Below, piece by piece: positions 13,919 through 20,677 of a DNA stretch of 27,146 nucleotides. The DNA comes from CAYFJV01 sp964460605 (GTDB lineage Archaea; Nanobdellota; Nanobdellia; Woesearchaeales; GW2011-AR9), in NCBI GenBank assembly GCA_964460605.1, contig CAYWPT010000011.1:1-27146 (forward strand), in the 5' to 3' direction. Under the pieces are notes generated by a model, which saw only the letters and a list, made by a program, of their open reading frames with translations, made no database searches and was not told the origin of the DNA. Numbering within the stretch: the first letter of the stretch is position 1; every line of letters starts with the position of its first letter. The translations under genes and the position numbers were made by a program.

Positions 13919-14938
13919 CTATTTGCGAGAAAAAATGCCTTTTCTTTTAGGGGGTTTTGGAATACCTCCATCAGTCTTTCTCACCTTCACATTCCTTGGT
14001 CTTTTCTTTGCTTTTCCACTTTTTCTTGGAGCTGGCGGAATATGTTTTGTTTTTCTTTTTGGTTTTGAAGCTTGAATGTTTTTAGCTTTAGCTTTTCTTT
14101 TGCTTTCTTTTTCTGCTTTTTTCCCACCACGCACTGGTGCTGGGGGCATATTCTTGAAAGCTTTTCTTTTCTTTTTAGCAACTTTTACTTTCTTCTTTTT
14201 TATTTTACTCACAGGTTCAAGTTTTTCTAGCATTATTGCGCCAAGATTTCCTTGTAATTTTCTTTTTTGTAATATTAAGGTTTCAACAGATGATCCACTA
14301 AACATTTCTAAAAGGCTTTTTGTTTCTTTAACAATTTGATTAAACTCTTTTGAGCTCACTGGAGGCATTGCTTCAATGTGAACTAAAGCACTATGGGTTT
14401 GCGCACTTAGTTTTGTTCTTTTATTTTTCCAATAATCTAATTTTGTTCCAAGAACGCTTCCCCTTTTAGCTTCATCTTTGTAATAAATATCTCCTTGCTT
14501 TAATCGTTTGAGAATTCCAATACGCTCTTTCCCTGAAGCTACATTAAAGTGAATATTACCATTAATTTTTCCGTAATCATCAGCACCAAAAGGTACAAGA
14601 TGTTTTAATGCTAAATAGTTTGATACATTTGTAATAACATTTTTTCCAGTAACTTCTCTTCTATCTAAAACTGTTTTAAGCAATCTTTCTACAGAAGAAT
14701 GATAATGCCGAGCTTTAGAACCAAACTCTTCTTGAGCAGTTACCCAAGGAGAAATTAAATGGTGTGTTTTAATAGTGTCTTTATTGAATGTCAATCTAAT
14801 ATAAGTTTCAGCCTCTTTGAGTAAATGACGTGATTCTTGCAGTTTGTCTTCGTTTTTGATATGTTGAACTAAGAAAAAAGCAACCTTCAATTTCGGATGG
14901 AGTTTTTTGAACACATCCTTATCAATTGATACCCTCAT
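13919..14938 (-). CDS. Solo B3/4-domain protein with Lys-rich repeat tail
   Basis: Residues about 1-225 match the stand-alone B3/4 (tRNA-binding/editing) domain related to the PheRS beta-chain editing region (COG3382 type). Diagnostic blocks are TNVSNYLALKHLVPFGADD (103-121) and RTKLSAQTHSALVHIEAMPP (174-193). The domain is known to bind or hydrolyse aminoacyl-tRNA in PheRS; solo forms are poorly characterised. Residues about 240-339 form a basic, disordered-looking tail with three copies of a Pro-Pro/basic unit (NMPPAPVRGGKK, HIPPAPRKSGKA, GIPKPPKRKGIF), suited to RNA or ribosome binding. The start ATG overlaps the upstream gene's TGA (ATGA), so translation is probably coupled. argS follows 37 bp downstream. 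Confidence 0.82.
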   Translation of the reverse strand: MRVSIDKDVFKKLHPKLKVAFFLVQHIKNEDKLQESRHLLKEAETYIRLTFNKDTIKTHHLISPWVTAQEEFGSKARHYHSSVERLLKTVLDRREVTGKNVITNVSNYLALKHLVPFGADDYGKINGNIHFNVASGKERIGILKRLKQGDIYYKDEAKRGSVLGTKLDYWKNKRTKLSAQTHSALVHIEAMPPVSSKEFNQIVKETKSLLEMFSGSSVETLILQKRKLQGNLGAIMLEKLEPVSKIKKKKVKVAKKKRKAFKNMPPAPVRGGKKAEKESKRKAKAKNIQASKPKRKTKHIPPAPRKSGKAKKRPRNVKVRKTDGGIPKPPKRKGIFSRK

Positions 14939-15270
14939 CGTTTCTTTTTACCTTTCTTTTTGGATCTTTTTTTAGAAGATTTCTTTTTTTCTTCTTTATG
15001 AACATTATCATCCATGTGCGTTACCACTGCGTGTTCTCTTAAGAAATGCACATCTTTTTGAATTACTTTTAGAATTTTTACTCTTTTATGATCATAGTAA
15101 ACTCTGAATAAAATTAGAATTAAGTATAGTCCAAAGATTCCACCTAAAATCCAACTTAATGTGCTCAAGATTGGTCCTACAACATTTACTAATGGTTCTA
15201 ATAATGTTGCTAATTGTGGTGGTATATTATTCGCTGCACCATTGAAAGCATCAGCTGCATCTATCGCCAT
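14935..15270 (-). CDS. Small one-TM protein with Lys-rich cytosolic tail
   Basis: A 111-aa protein. Residues 1-30 are mildly hydrophobic and probably external; a clear membrane helix spans about 36-58 (LSWILGGIFGLYLILILF). A cytosolic segment follows (VYYDHKRVKILKVIQKDVHF) and a tail of almost only Lys/Ser/Arg from 93. The TGA overlaps the ATG of the B3/4-domain gene. A TATA box (15294-15303) is about 28 nt from the ATG. Coupling suggests this protein could tether the B3/4 protein or its tRNA/ribosome partner to the membrane, which is inference. I do not recognise the family. Confidence 0.75.
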   Translation of the reverse strand: MAIDAADAFNGAANNIPPQLATLLEPLVNVVGPILSTLSWILGGIFGLYLILILFRVYYDHKRVKILKVIQKDVHFLREHAVVTHMDDNVHKEEKKKSSKKRSKKKGKKKR

Positions 15271-15293
15271 AGTGTAGAATAGTTATTTTTCAG

Positions 15294-15303
15294 TATTTAT
15301 ATG
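15294..15303 (-). promoter_or_regulatory. TATA box of one-TM/B3-4/argS cluster
   Basis: On the minus strand this reads ATATAAATAC-like sequence about 28 nt before the ATG at 15270. The inverted repeat at 15306-15327 lies directly upstream, where a regulator or TFB would sit. Confidence 0.5.
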
Positions 15304-15305
15304 TT

Positions 15306-15327
15306 TCGTAAAACGCTTGTTTTACGA
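15306..15327. repeat. 9-bp inverted repeat upstream of promoter
   Basis: TCGTAAAAC-GCTT-GTTTTACGA is a perfect 9-bp palindrome with a 4-nt centre. It begins 3 bp upstream of the TATA box, so it could be an operator. There is no T-run, so it is not a good terminator. Confidence 0.65.
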
Positions 15328-15442
15328 GCATTTCAGAATTATTAATTTTGAAGAATTTTTCGGAATGTGAGGGTGAGAAAGACTGAATATTATTCGGTTT
15401 TTTCTAAATTAAACATTTAAACCCATTAAATCAATAAGATTC

Positions 15443-15919
15443 ATGTTTAATAAAAAATCAAATCTCTTAAAAATCGATAACAATAGAAGAGGATTAATAG
15501 CTGAAGAATTAGTTAGGTTTGAAATACCTTCCTCACTAAGATGTAAGAATAATGATGTAAACAAATTAAACTTGGAATCTTTAAATGAAGAAAGAATTAA
15601 TTTTCTTAAAAATAATTGGAGATATTTTGACTTAATAAAAATTAAGAGAGATGAATTAATATTATTTGAAGTCAAAAGTAGAAAATATACACTAGATAGA
15701 AAAATATGGAAAAAGCATGCTGTCTTCCCATTTATCCATGAAATGTATGAAAAGGCAATAAGACTAGGTATTAAAGTATTTTTAGTTGAATTAAAATTTA
15801 TTAAAAATTGGGAATATTTAATATCTGTTAAAAGGTATAATAAGCATGATTTTTCAATAAGTAAGAACAGGAGTCAATCTTCGCGCAGGGTAAAGAAAAG
15901 TAGCCCCGCGCGGATTTGA
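15443..15919 (+). CDS. PD-(D/E)XK-like nuclease candidate
   Basis: A 158-aa basic protein. RGLIAEELVRFEI (16-28), then RYFDLIKIKRDELILFEVKS (60-79) resemble the restriction-endonuclease fold: a helix with conserved Glu (E21/E22), a strand with Asp (D63) and the E-x-K pair (E76, K78). Ordinary restriction enzymes are longer; Holliday-junction resolvases and small repair nucleases have this size. TTTAAA at 15414-15421 lies about 25 nt before the ATG. The last codons (SSPARI) overlap the 3' end of tRNA-Gln on the other strand by 19 bp. This oddity suggests the original stop was lost or that the ORF arrived by insertion at the tRNA. Family assignment is by motif only. Confidence 0.6.
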   Translation: MFNKKSNLLKIDNNRRGLIAEELVRFEIPSSLRCKNNDVNKLNLESLNEERINFLKNNWRYFDLIKIKRDELILFEVKSRKYTLDRKIWKKHAVFPFIHEMYEKAIRLGIKVFLVELKFIKNWEYLISVKRYNKHDFSISKNRSQSSRRVKKSSPARI

Positions 15920-15973
15920 ACCGCGGTCAATGCCTCCAAAGGGCACTATGATAGTCCACTACACCACGGGGCT
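15901..15973 (-). tRNA. tRNA-Gln (anticodon UUG)
   Basis: The acceptor AGCCCCG (15973-15967) pairs with CGGGGCT, and the discriminator is A (15901). The anticodon stem GTGCC/GGCAT (one G-U) encloses CTTTGGA with anticodon TTG at 15939-15937. The T arm is CGCGG-TTCAAAT-CCGCG. No intron is visible and CCA is not encoded. A TATA box (minus-strand TTTATAAAT, 15997-16005) is about 28 nt upstream. The 3' end overlaps the 3' end of the opposite-strand ORF. Confidence 0.93.
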
Positions 15974-16047
15974 GTAAGTACTTTGGGTTTTAGGTCATTT
16001 ATAAAATTTTCCAAGCTTAAGGAAAATAAAGCCATTTCACGCACAAA

Positions 16048-16057
16048 CTTTATAAAT
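16048..16057 (+). promoter_or_regulatory. TATA box of uS15 gene
   Basis: CTTTATAAAT. Transcription starting about 26 nt downstream would give a leader of about 50 nt, which contains a CAGAT (16085-16089)/ATCTG (16104-16108) stem and the GGAGAT Shine-Dalgarno at 16113-16118. Confidence 0.5.
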
Positions 16058-16126
16058 CATCCACAAATTAGGTTAAATATAAGGCAGATCGGTGATATAG
16101 CTCATCTGTACTGGAGATAATATAAA

Positions 16127-16582
16127 ATGGCACGAATGCATTCAAGAAAAAAGGGTAAATCTGGGAGCTCAAAACCAGCTTCAAGTGAAAAACCTAGTTG
16201 GACAAACTATTCAGCTTCAGAAGTTGAGAAATTAGTTCTAAAGTATAGAAAAGAAGGAAAAAGTATGAGTGAGATTGGTATGGTCTTAAGAGATAAATAC
16301 GGAATTCCTAATGTAAAAACAATTACAAAAAAATCTATCTTAGAAATCTTAGAGGAGAACAAATTACAAAGAGAAATCCCTGAGGATCTATTAAATTTAA
16401 TTAAAAAGTTAGTTTCTATCCAAGCACACATGGAAAAGAACAAAAAAGATATGACTGCAAAACGTGGATATCTTTTAACTGATTCAAAAATTAGAAGACT
16501 TGTAAAATACTACAAAAAATCTGGTGCACTCACTGCTGATTGGAAATTAGACAAGAGCAGATTAAAAATGTACTTAGAATAG
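16127..16582 (+). CDS. rps15: 30S ribosomal protein uS15
   Basis: A small-subunit protein that binds the central domain of 16S rRNA. At 151 aa this is the long archaeal/eukaryotic form with an N-terminal extension. The N-terminus MARMHSRKKGKSGSS and the block KYRKEGKSMSEIGMVLRDKY are family signatures, and RGYLLTDSKIRRLVKYYKKSG (split across 115-135) is the rRNA-binding core. The ATG at 16127 is preceded by GGAGAT 9 nt upstream. A T7 run (16593-16599) just after the stop may be a terminator. Confidence 0.96.
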   Translation: MARMHSRKKGKSGSSKPASSEKPSWTNYSASEVEKLVLKYRKEGKSMSEIGMVLRDKYGIPNVKTITKKSILEILEENKLQREIPEDLLNLIKKLVSIQAHMEKNKKDMTAKRGYLLTDSKIRRLVKYYKKSGALTADWKLDKSRLKMYLE

Positions 16583-16592
16583 ATTTTCTATA

Positions 16593-16648
16593 TTTTTTTA
16601 TTTTATTATCTTTATTTCTCTAACAATAAGTTCTTATTATTATTTTTT
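16593..16648 (+). terminator. T-run and hairpin after uS15 gene
   Basis: A T7 run lies at 16593-16599, followed by AATAAG-TT-CTTATT (16625-16638) and a T6 run at 16643-16648. Archaeal termination uses T-runs, so one or both may end the uS15 transcript. I see nothing else in 16583-16780. Confidence 0.45.
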
Positions 16649-16798
16649 GGGGAAAAATCTTTAGCAAATTGTTAATATATTTTTTGTTTTTGTTACTTTC
16701 CATTAGTATCAAAAAGCATAAAAGAGTAATTAAGTTTGTTAATTTCTTATCAAAAGAAAATTTAAAACATCTTTGACTAAAATATAATAGGTGACAGC

Positions 16799-17005
16799 AT
16801 GAAAGTATTAATAACTATATTTGGCATTGCATTACTTCTCTTATTAGCAGTATCCTTCCTTTCAGAAGGTGATTCATTAACAGGAACTATTGTTGTTGGA
16901 GAAATTGCATGCTATGATGATAAGGACTGTGATGATGGCATCGCAGCTACAGAAGATATTTGTAGAAACCCTGGGTCTGAATTTTCACTTTGTGTGAACA
17001 GGTAA
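16799..17005 (+). CDS. Small membrane-anchored or secreted Cys-rich protein
   Basis: A 68-aa protein. Residues 1-22 form a hydrophobic signal/anchor (VLITIFGIALLLLLAVSF). The remainder ends in one Cys unit, CYDDKDCDDGIAATEDIC, then PGSEFSLC. The form 'C.sD.DC.d....T.d.C..PG...S.C' recurs in larger surface proteins of this kind, such as the exported part of the gene at 20678-22213. There is no lipobox Cys. AGGTGA lies 5 nt before the ATG. It may be a free-standing single-repeat surface peptide. Confidence 0.7.
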   Translation: MKVLITIFGIALLLLLAVSFLSEGDSLTGTIVVGEIACYDDKDCDDGIAATEDICRNPGSEFSLCVNR

Positions 17006-17045
17006 AAGAATTTTAAATTTGAAGAAAAAAAATGCAAGCAATAAT

Positions 17046-17315
17046 CTAAAGCATTGTTCTAATGCTCTCGATGTTACTTGCGATTTCTTCGCCTTTGTTT
17101 GTTAACTCAAGTAATTTCAATCTACCTTCTTTACGAAAGTTGATTAATTCTGCTCTTTGCATCTCTTGTAAAATTTTAACAACGTGACTGTAAGTACAAT
17201 CGATTTGTTTAGCTAATACTGATGCATACACTTGAGAATTTGCGTTCTTCAATTCTACCAACATCATTGCCGGTTTTTCTCTAAAAAATACTTCAAAAAT
17301 TGGTTTATTTGCCAT
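17046..17315 (-). CDS. Winged helix-turn-helix transcription factor
   Basis: An 89-aa protein with a compact winged-helix fold of MarR/ArsR style: a helix (EKPAMMLVELKNANSQ), HTH (YASVLAKQIDCTYSHVVKILQEMQRAEL), a wing (INFRKEGRLKLLELT) and a C-terminal helix (NKGEEIASNIESIRTM). I chose the ATG at 17315 because GGTGG lies about 7 nt upstream; an in-frame GTG lies 11 codons earlier. A TATA-like CCTTTAAATA (17381-17390) predicts a leader of about 40 nt. Targets are unknown. It is divergent from the helicase. Confidence 0.82.
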   Translation of the reverse strand: MANKPIFEVFFREKPAMMLVELKNANSQVYASVLAKQIDCTYSHVVKILQEMQRAELINFRKEGRLKLLELTNKGEEIASNIESIRTML

Positions 17316-17471
17316 GATTTTCCACCCCGAAAGTTCATCAATTAACACCCACCAACTCTATTCTTTTGCTCTGAGAGTTGTATTTAAAGGTTTATAGTTT
17401 TGGAACTATATTTTCCCATATATTGATTTGTTGTACAGGATTTGTATATAAATCTTATGCTAGAATAGTAT

Positions 17472-17516
17472 ATGCCAAATAGAAAAGAGAAAATAACAAA
17501 CTGGATAAGTATATAA
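17472..17516 (+). other. 14-codon mini-ORF upstream of helicase
   Basis: TATATAAA at 17445-17452 is followed about 24 nt later by an ATG opening a 14-codon frame (MPNRKEKITNWISI) whose stop lies inside the helicase TATA box. It could be a leader peptide or chance. Confidence 0.25.
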
Positions 17517-17518
17517 AC
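17509..17518 (+). promoter_or_regulatory. TATA box of helicase gene
   Basis: GTATATAAAC, centred about 28 nt before the ATG at 17542, with no Shine-Dalgarno sequence. Confidence 0.6.
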
Positions 17519-17541
17519 AAGCAATTCTCAGAAAGTATCTT

Positions 17542-19443
17542 ATGAGTTCTCAAGCTGAAAAAGATGATTTTGTAAAAGAAATATTCTTTCCACATGATTC
17601 TATAAGAAAAGGTCAAGAAGGTCTCATAAAGGATGCATATAAAACTATAGGAGAAGGTAAAAATATTATTGCTAATGCTCCAACTGGAATTGGTAAAACT
17701 GCAAGTGCGCTCTCTGTGGCGGTTGCTTACGCTCACAAGCATGATAAAAAAGTATTTTTCTTAACCAATAGGCATACTCAACACACAATTGCTATTGATA
17801 CTCTAAAAGAGATGAGTAAAAAATTTGGAGAAGAAATTATTTGTGCAGACATGATTGGTAAAAGATTCATGTGTAATCAAGAGGTTGCAAATCTTTTTGG
17901 TAACGAGTTTAATGAATATTGTAAAACTATTGTAAAAAAAGGTGAATGTGATTATTATAACAAAGTTAAGAAAAAAAATGAATTAACAGTTGAAGCAAAG
18001 TATGCTCTAAGCCAATTAAAAAATAGAAGCCCCTTACACAACGAAGAATTACAAAACTTTTGTCGTGGTAAAGATATGTGTTCTTATGAGATGTCAGTTG
18101 CTTTGGCTAAAAAAGCTACAGTGATTATTGGGGATTATTATTATATGTTTAATCCAGTTGTTGCAAGCATGTATCTACAAAAATTAAAATTAGAGTTAGA
18201 CGATATCGTTCTTGTAATTGATGAAGCACATAACCTACCAGATAGGATTACTTCTATGATGAGTACAAATTTAACAACTAATATGTTGAAGAATGCTATT
18301 TTAGAAGCTAAAAAGTTTGGTTTTGAGGGTTTGATTACTTGGCTTGATTACATTAACACAGTTGTAGTTGACATGGCTCAATTTGAAAAAGCTGACAAGT
18401 GGAATGAAAAGGAGAAGATTGTTTCTAAAGATTCTTTTTTAGATGCTGTAAAGAAAAAGTTAGATTATAAGCAAGTAATTGAAGAACTTGAGGAAGCAGC
18501 CGACACAGTTCGTAAGAAACAGAAAAGAAGTAATTTAGGAGGAGTTGCAGCATTTTTAGAAAACTGGAAAGAAGATGAAGAAGGTTTTGTTCGTATTATA
18601 GCGCAAAAGGAAGGTCGTATTGGTGAATTTATTTCACTCCAATATTTATGTTTAGATCCAAGTGTAATCAGCAGAGATATTTTTTCTGGCGTGCATTCAA
18701 GCATTATTATGAGTGCAACTTTAGAACCCACTAAAATGTATAAAGATTTGTTAGGCATTGATGATGTTTATGAAAGGTCTTATCCATCACCATTTCCTGC
18801 TGAGAATAAATTAAGTTTAGTTATTCCTGAGACCACTACAAAGTTTTCTTCTCGTAGTGAACAAATGTATTTGAATATAGCTCAACGTTGTGCAGAGATT
18901 GTAAAATCTGTTCCTGGAAGTTCTGCTTTATTTTTTCCTTCTTATCATTTACGTGACAAGATTGCTTACATGTTAGAAGACATGATTAGTGGAAAGAAAA
19001 TCTTTTGGGAAAAGCAAGGCATGGTCAAAGAAGAAAAAGAAGAATTGCTTAGTAAGTTTAAGCAAAATGCTTTTCCTGGTGCTGTACTTTTTGCAGTCAC
19101 TGGAGCGAATTTTGCAGAAGGTGTAGATTTTCCAGGAGATTTGTTGAAAGCAGTAGTAGTTATTGGTATTCCTCTAGCTAAACCAGATTTGAAAACAAAA
19201 GAGACCATCGCTTATTATGATAAGAAGTTTTCACAAGGGTGGAATTATGCTTATACCTTCCCTGCAATCAATAAATGTATCCAAAGTGCCGGTAGATGTA
19301 TTCGATCTTCTACTGATAGAGGCGTTGTTGTGTATCTTGGAGAAAGGTTTGCTTGGCAGAATTATTTTAATTACTTACCTCGAGAAGGTTTACGTGTAAC
19401 CCGAGATTACAAGAATATGATTGATAATTTCTTTAAAAAGTGA
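17542..19443 (+). CDS. XPD/Rad3-family Fe-S DNA helicase
   Basis: A superfamily 2, 5'-3' DNA helicase of the XPD/DinG group, involved in DNA repair. It is 633 aa. Walker A is APTGIGKT (46-53) and the DEAH box is VIDEAHNLPDR (225-235). Motif VI is QSAGRCIRS near the C-terminus, followed by DRGVVVYLGERF. The Fe-S region between Walker A and DEAH contains C111, C127, C136, C174 and C180. C180-SYEM fits the last ligand of XPD, so a 4Fe-4S cluster is likely; which of the other four are ligands needs modelling. It stands alone with its own promoter. Confidence 0.93.
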   Translation: MSSQAEKDDFVKEIFFPHDSIRKGQEGLIKDAYKTIGEGKNIIANAPTGIGKTASALSVAVAYAHKHDKKVFFLTNRHTQHTIAIDTLKEMSKKFGEEIICADMIGKRFMCNQEVANLFGNEFNEYCKTIVKKGECDYYNKVKKKNELTVEAKYALSQLKNRSPLHNEELQNFCRGKDMCSYEMSVALAKKATVIIGDYYYMFNPVVASMYLQKLKLELDDIVLVIDEAHNLPDRITSMMSTNLTTNMLKNAILEAKKFGFEGLITWLDYINTVVVDMAQFEKADKWNEKEKIVSKDSFLDAVKKKLDYKQVIEELEEAADTVRKKQKRSNLGGVAAFLENWKEDEEGFVRIIAQKEGRIGEFISLQYLCLDPSVISRDIFSGVHSSIIMSATLEPTKMYKDLLGIDDVYERSYPSPFPAENKLSLVIPETTTKFSSRSEQMYLNIAQRCAEIVKSVPGSSALFFPSYHLRDKIAYMLEDMISGKKIFWEKQGMVKEEKEELLSKFKQNAFPGAVLFAVTGANFAEGVDFPGDLLKAVVVIGIPLAKPDLKTKETIAYYDKKFSQGWNYAYTFPAINKCIQSAGRCIRSSTDRGVVVYLGERFAWQNYFNYLPREGLRVTRDYKNMIDNFFKK

Positions 19444-19549
19444 GGAAAAACCCATTTATCTCCTTTTTACGCTTAATTAGACAATTCTGACTTCATGATA
19501 CTAGTAGACGATATGTTGTTTAAGCTCAACCAGTATACAAAATAGTAAT

Positions 19550-19568
19550 ATTTATATACTTATATAAC
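19550..19568 (+). promoter_or_regulatory. Tandem TATA boxes of candidate small RNA
   Basis: ATTTATATAC (19550-19559) and CTTATATAAC (19559-19568) predict transcription starts near 19581 and 19590. No ORF starts there. The segment 19444-19549 holds nothing I recognise. Confidence 0.5.
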
Positions 19569-19580
19569 ATTTCTTAACTT

Positions 19581-19651
19581 ATCAAGGTGAAACTGAAAAG
19601 CCAGACTCCGTTTTCTACCACCCTCACCCCTCAACGGGGGTCTGGTTTTTT
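19581..19651 (+). ncRNA. Candidate structured small RNA with T6 terminator
   Basis: About 70 nt, GC-rich against an AT-rich background, with no start codon. CCAGAC (19601-19606) pairs with GTCTGG (19640-19645), and CCGTT (19608-19612) pairs with AACGG (19633-19637), followed at once by T6 (19646-19651). The 20-nt loop contains TCACC (19624-19628), complementary to the upstream GGTGA (19586-19590), which would make a pseudoknot. An alternative hairpin ACCCC/GGGGT (19626-19630 with 19637-19641) excludes the main stem. I do not recognise a known RNA family. On the minus strand the same hairpin would follow the gene ending at 19659, but lacks a comparable T-run. Confidence 0.6.
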
Positions 19652-19658
19652 CATTATT

Positions 19659-20150
19659 CTAAATAAGTTGATAATAAGCAATAAAATGATCTTGAGATAC
19701 AGAAAGTCCAGCTTCTAGAAAATATTTAGCTAACTCTTGTGCATCTTTGTTTAGATCATCAGATTTTTTAAATTTAAGAATTCTCTGTAGAGTAAATGTT
19801 GATAAGTAAGCATCATTTGTTTTAATTACTGCTTCTTTTATTGTTTTTGATTTTGTATGTTTTTGTAAAGAAAGTTTTTTAGGATCAAATACTAAATTTT
19901 TGTGTATGTAATTACATCTATTTCTTTTAAATCCCATTGCTTCTAATTCAGGAATAATTAAAGATAGTAAAAAGTTCTTTTTTTTTTTAGCATATATAGT
20001 TTCAGGAATTGAAGTTTCTTTTTTATCTAGTACATGCACTTTACCAAGATATTGTTTTACTTTTTGTCTATTACCTTTCTTAGTTTTTATACTCTCGACT
20101 AGATAAGCGTATTCACTTCCGTAAATATTCTTTGTTCGGACATATACCAC
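19659..20150 (-). CDS. Unknown protein with transposase-N-terminus-like start
   Basis: A 163-aa protein from the GTG at 20150. The first 40 residues (YVRTKNIYGSEYAYLVESIK then QKVKQYLGKV) resemble the N-terminal beta region of IS4/IS1634-type transposases and some Fic proteins, but no catalytic domain follows. The C-terminus, NDAYLSTFTLQRILKFK through AKYFLEAGLSVSQDHF, looks like a conserved archaeal helical module of unknown role. I chose the GTG because the palindromic TATA box at 20170-20183 is centred 26 nt upstream; an in-frame TTG six codons earlier lies too close to it. Whether it is a domesticated transposase remnant or an independent family is open. Confidence 0.65.
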   Translation of the reverse strand: MVYVRTKNIYGSEYAYLVESIKTKKGNRQKVKQYLGKVHVLDKKETSIPETIYAKKKKNFLLSLIIPELEAMGFKRNRCNYIHKNLVFDPKKLSLQKHTKSKTIKEAVIKTNDAYLSTFTLQRILKFKKSDDLNKDAQELAKYFLEAGLSVSQDHFIAYYQLI

Positions 20151-20169
20151 ATATATATTTATAAACAAA

Positions 20170-20183
20170 CTTATATATATAAG
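20170..20183. promoter_or_regulatory. Palindromic TATA element, divergent promoter
   Basis: CTTATATATATAAG is a perfect palindrome. It is 26 nt from the GTG at 20150 on the minus strand and 26 nt from an ATG at 20202 on the plus strand. It may drive both directions. Confidence 0.55.
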
Positions 20184-20201
20184 TTTTACTTAGTTTATTA
20201 T

Positions 20202-20270
20202 ATGCTAAACAATAATAGATTAAAAAGACTTAACAGATTTTCTCAAAAGTGTAAGCATTATTGTTCCTAA
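20202..20270 (+). CDS. Putative 22-codon leaderless leader ORF
   Basis: An ATG 26 nt from the TATA palindrome opens a 22-codon frame for a basic peptide (MLNNNRLKRLNRFSQKCKHY, then CS). Its TAA lies inside the 5' strand of the hairpin at 20260-20297. It precedes the two-zinc-knuckle gene at 20358 on the same strand and could be a regulatory leader peptide. No homology is known to me. Confidence 0.35.
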   Translation: MLNNNRLKRLNRFSQKCKHYCS

Positions 20271-20297
20271 GTTTCAAAATAAAAAACTTGGAATAAT
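20260..20297 (+). other. Leader hairpin before zinc-knuckle gene
   Basis: ATTGTTCC pairs with GGAATAAT (one G-U) and AAGTTT with AAACTT, separated by one bulged T; the loop is CAAAATAAA. The stem of about 14 bp is not followed by a T-run, so it is not a terminator by itself. Confidence 0.6.
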
Positions 20298-20343
20298 AAG
20301 ATTCTCTTAAAATAGATAAGAGGAAGAGAGAACTAAAAAAATC

Positions 20344-20350
20344 GAGGTGA
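20344..20350 (+). promoter_or_regulatory. Shine-Dalgarno that decides a GTG start
   Basis: GAGGTGA lies 7 nt before the GTG at 20358. The nearby ATG at 20365 is out of frame with the zinc-knuckle protein. Confidence 0.6.
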
Positions 20351-20357
20351 ATTAGAG

Positions 20358-20663
20358 GTGGGGGATGGAGTTTTTAACAGATGTATTGAATGTGAAGATA
20401 TCATTACAAACCCAATCTGTCCAGATTGTTTAGTGCAACAGATGAGAGTCATGGTTGCAGAAAAAAATCCATCATTAGCAAAAGATATTGATGGAATTTA
20501 TATAGAAGGCGGAACAAATTGTTTCCAGTGTGGAAAAAGTACAGGATTGTGCGCGCATTGTTTCAGTAAAGACATATATTTTCAAATTAAAGAAAAAGAC
20601 CTTCTGCTTGCACAAGAGTTTGCACAAAGATTTGATTATGATTTACGAGCAGCTTTGCTCTAA
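20358..20663 (+). CDS. Two-zinc-knuckle small protein, unknown
   Basis: A 101-aa protein starting at GTG. It contains two pairs of CxxC: CIEC with CPDC (near residues 9-24), and CFQC with CAHC (near 55-69). Each pair set is probably a zinc knuckle. A helical linker (QQMRVMVAEKNPSLAKDIDG) and a helical C-terminus (LLLAQEFAQRFDYDLRAALL) surround them. No enzyme motif is visible. Such proteins often bind nucleic acid or act as adaptors, but I do not recognise the family. The long leader with a small ORF and hairpin suggests post-initiation regulation. Confidence 0.75.
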   Translation: MGDGVFNRCIECEDIITNPICPDCLVQQMRVMVAEKNPSLAKDIDGIYIEGGTNCFQCGKSTGLCAHCFSKDIYFQIKEKDLLLAQEFAQRFDYDLRAALL

Positions 20664-20677
20664 AATTTCTTTTTAAT

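Noticed and set aside
13987..14339. Two overlapping frames (one on each strand) inside the B3/4-domain gene
   Set aside because: They are by-products of the low-complexity Lys-rich tail.
15409..15675. Minus-strand frame opposite the nuclease candidate
   Set aside because: It is Leu/Ser-rich with no motif, and the plus-strand frame is longer with a plausible fold.
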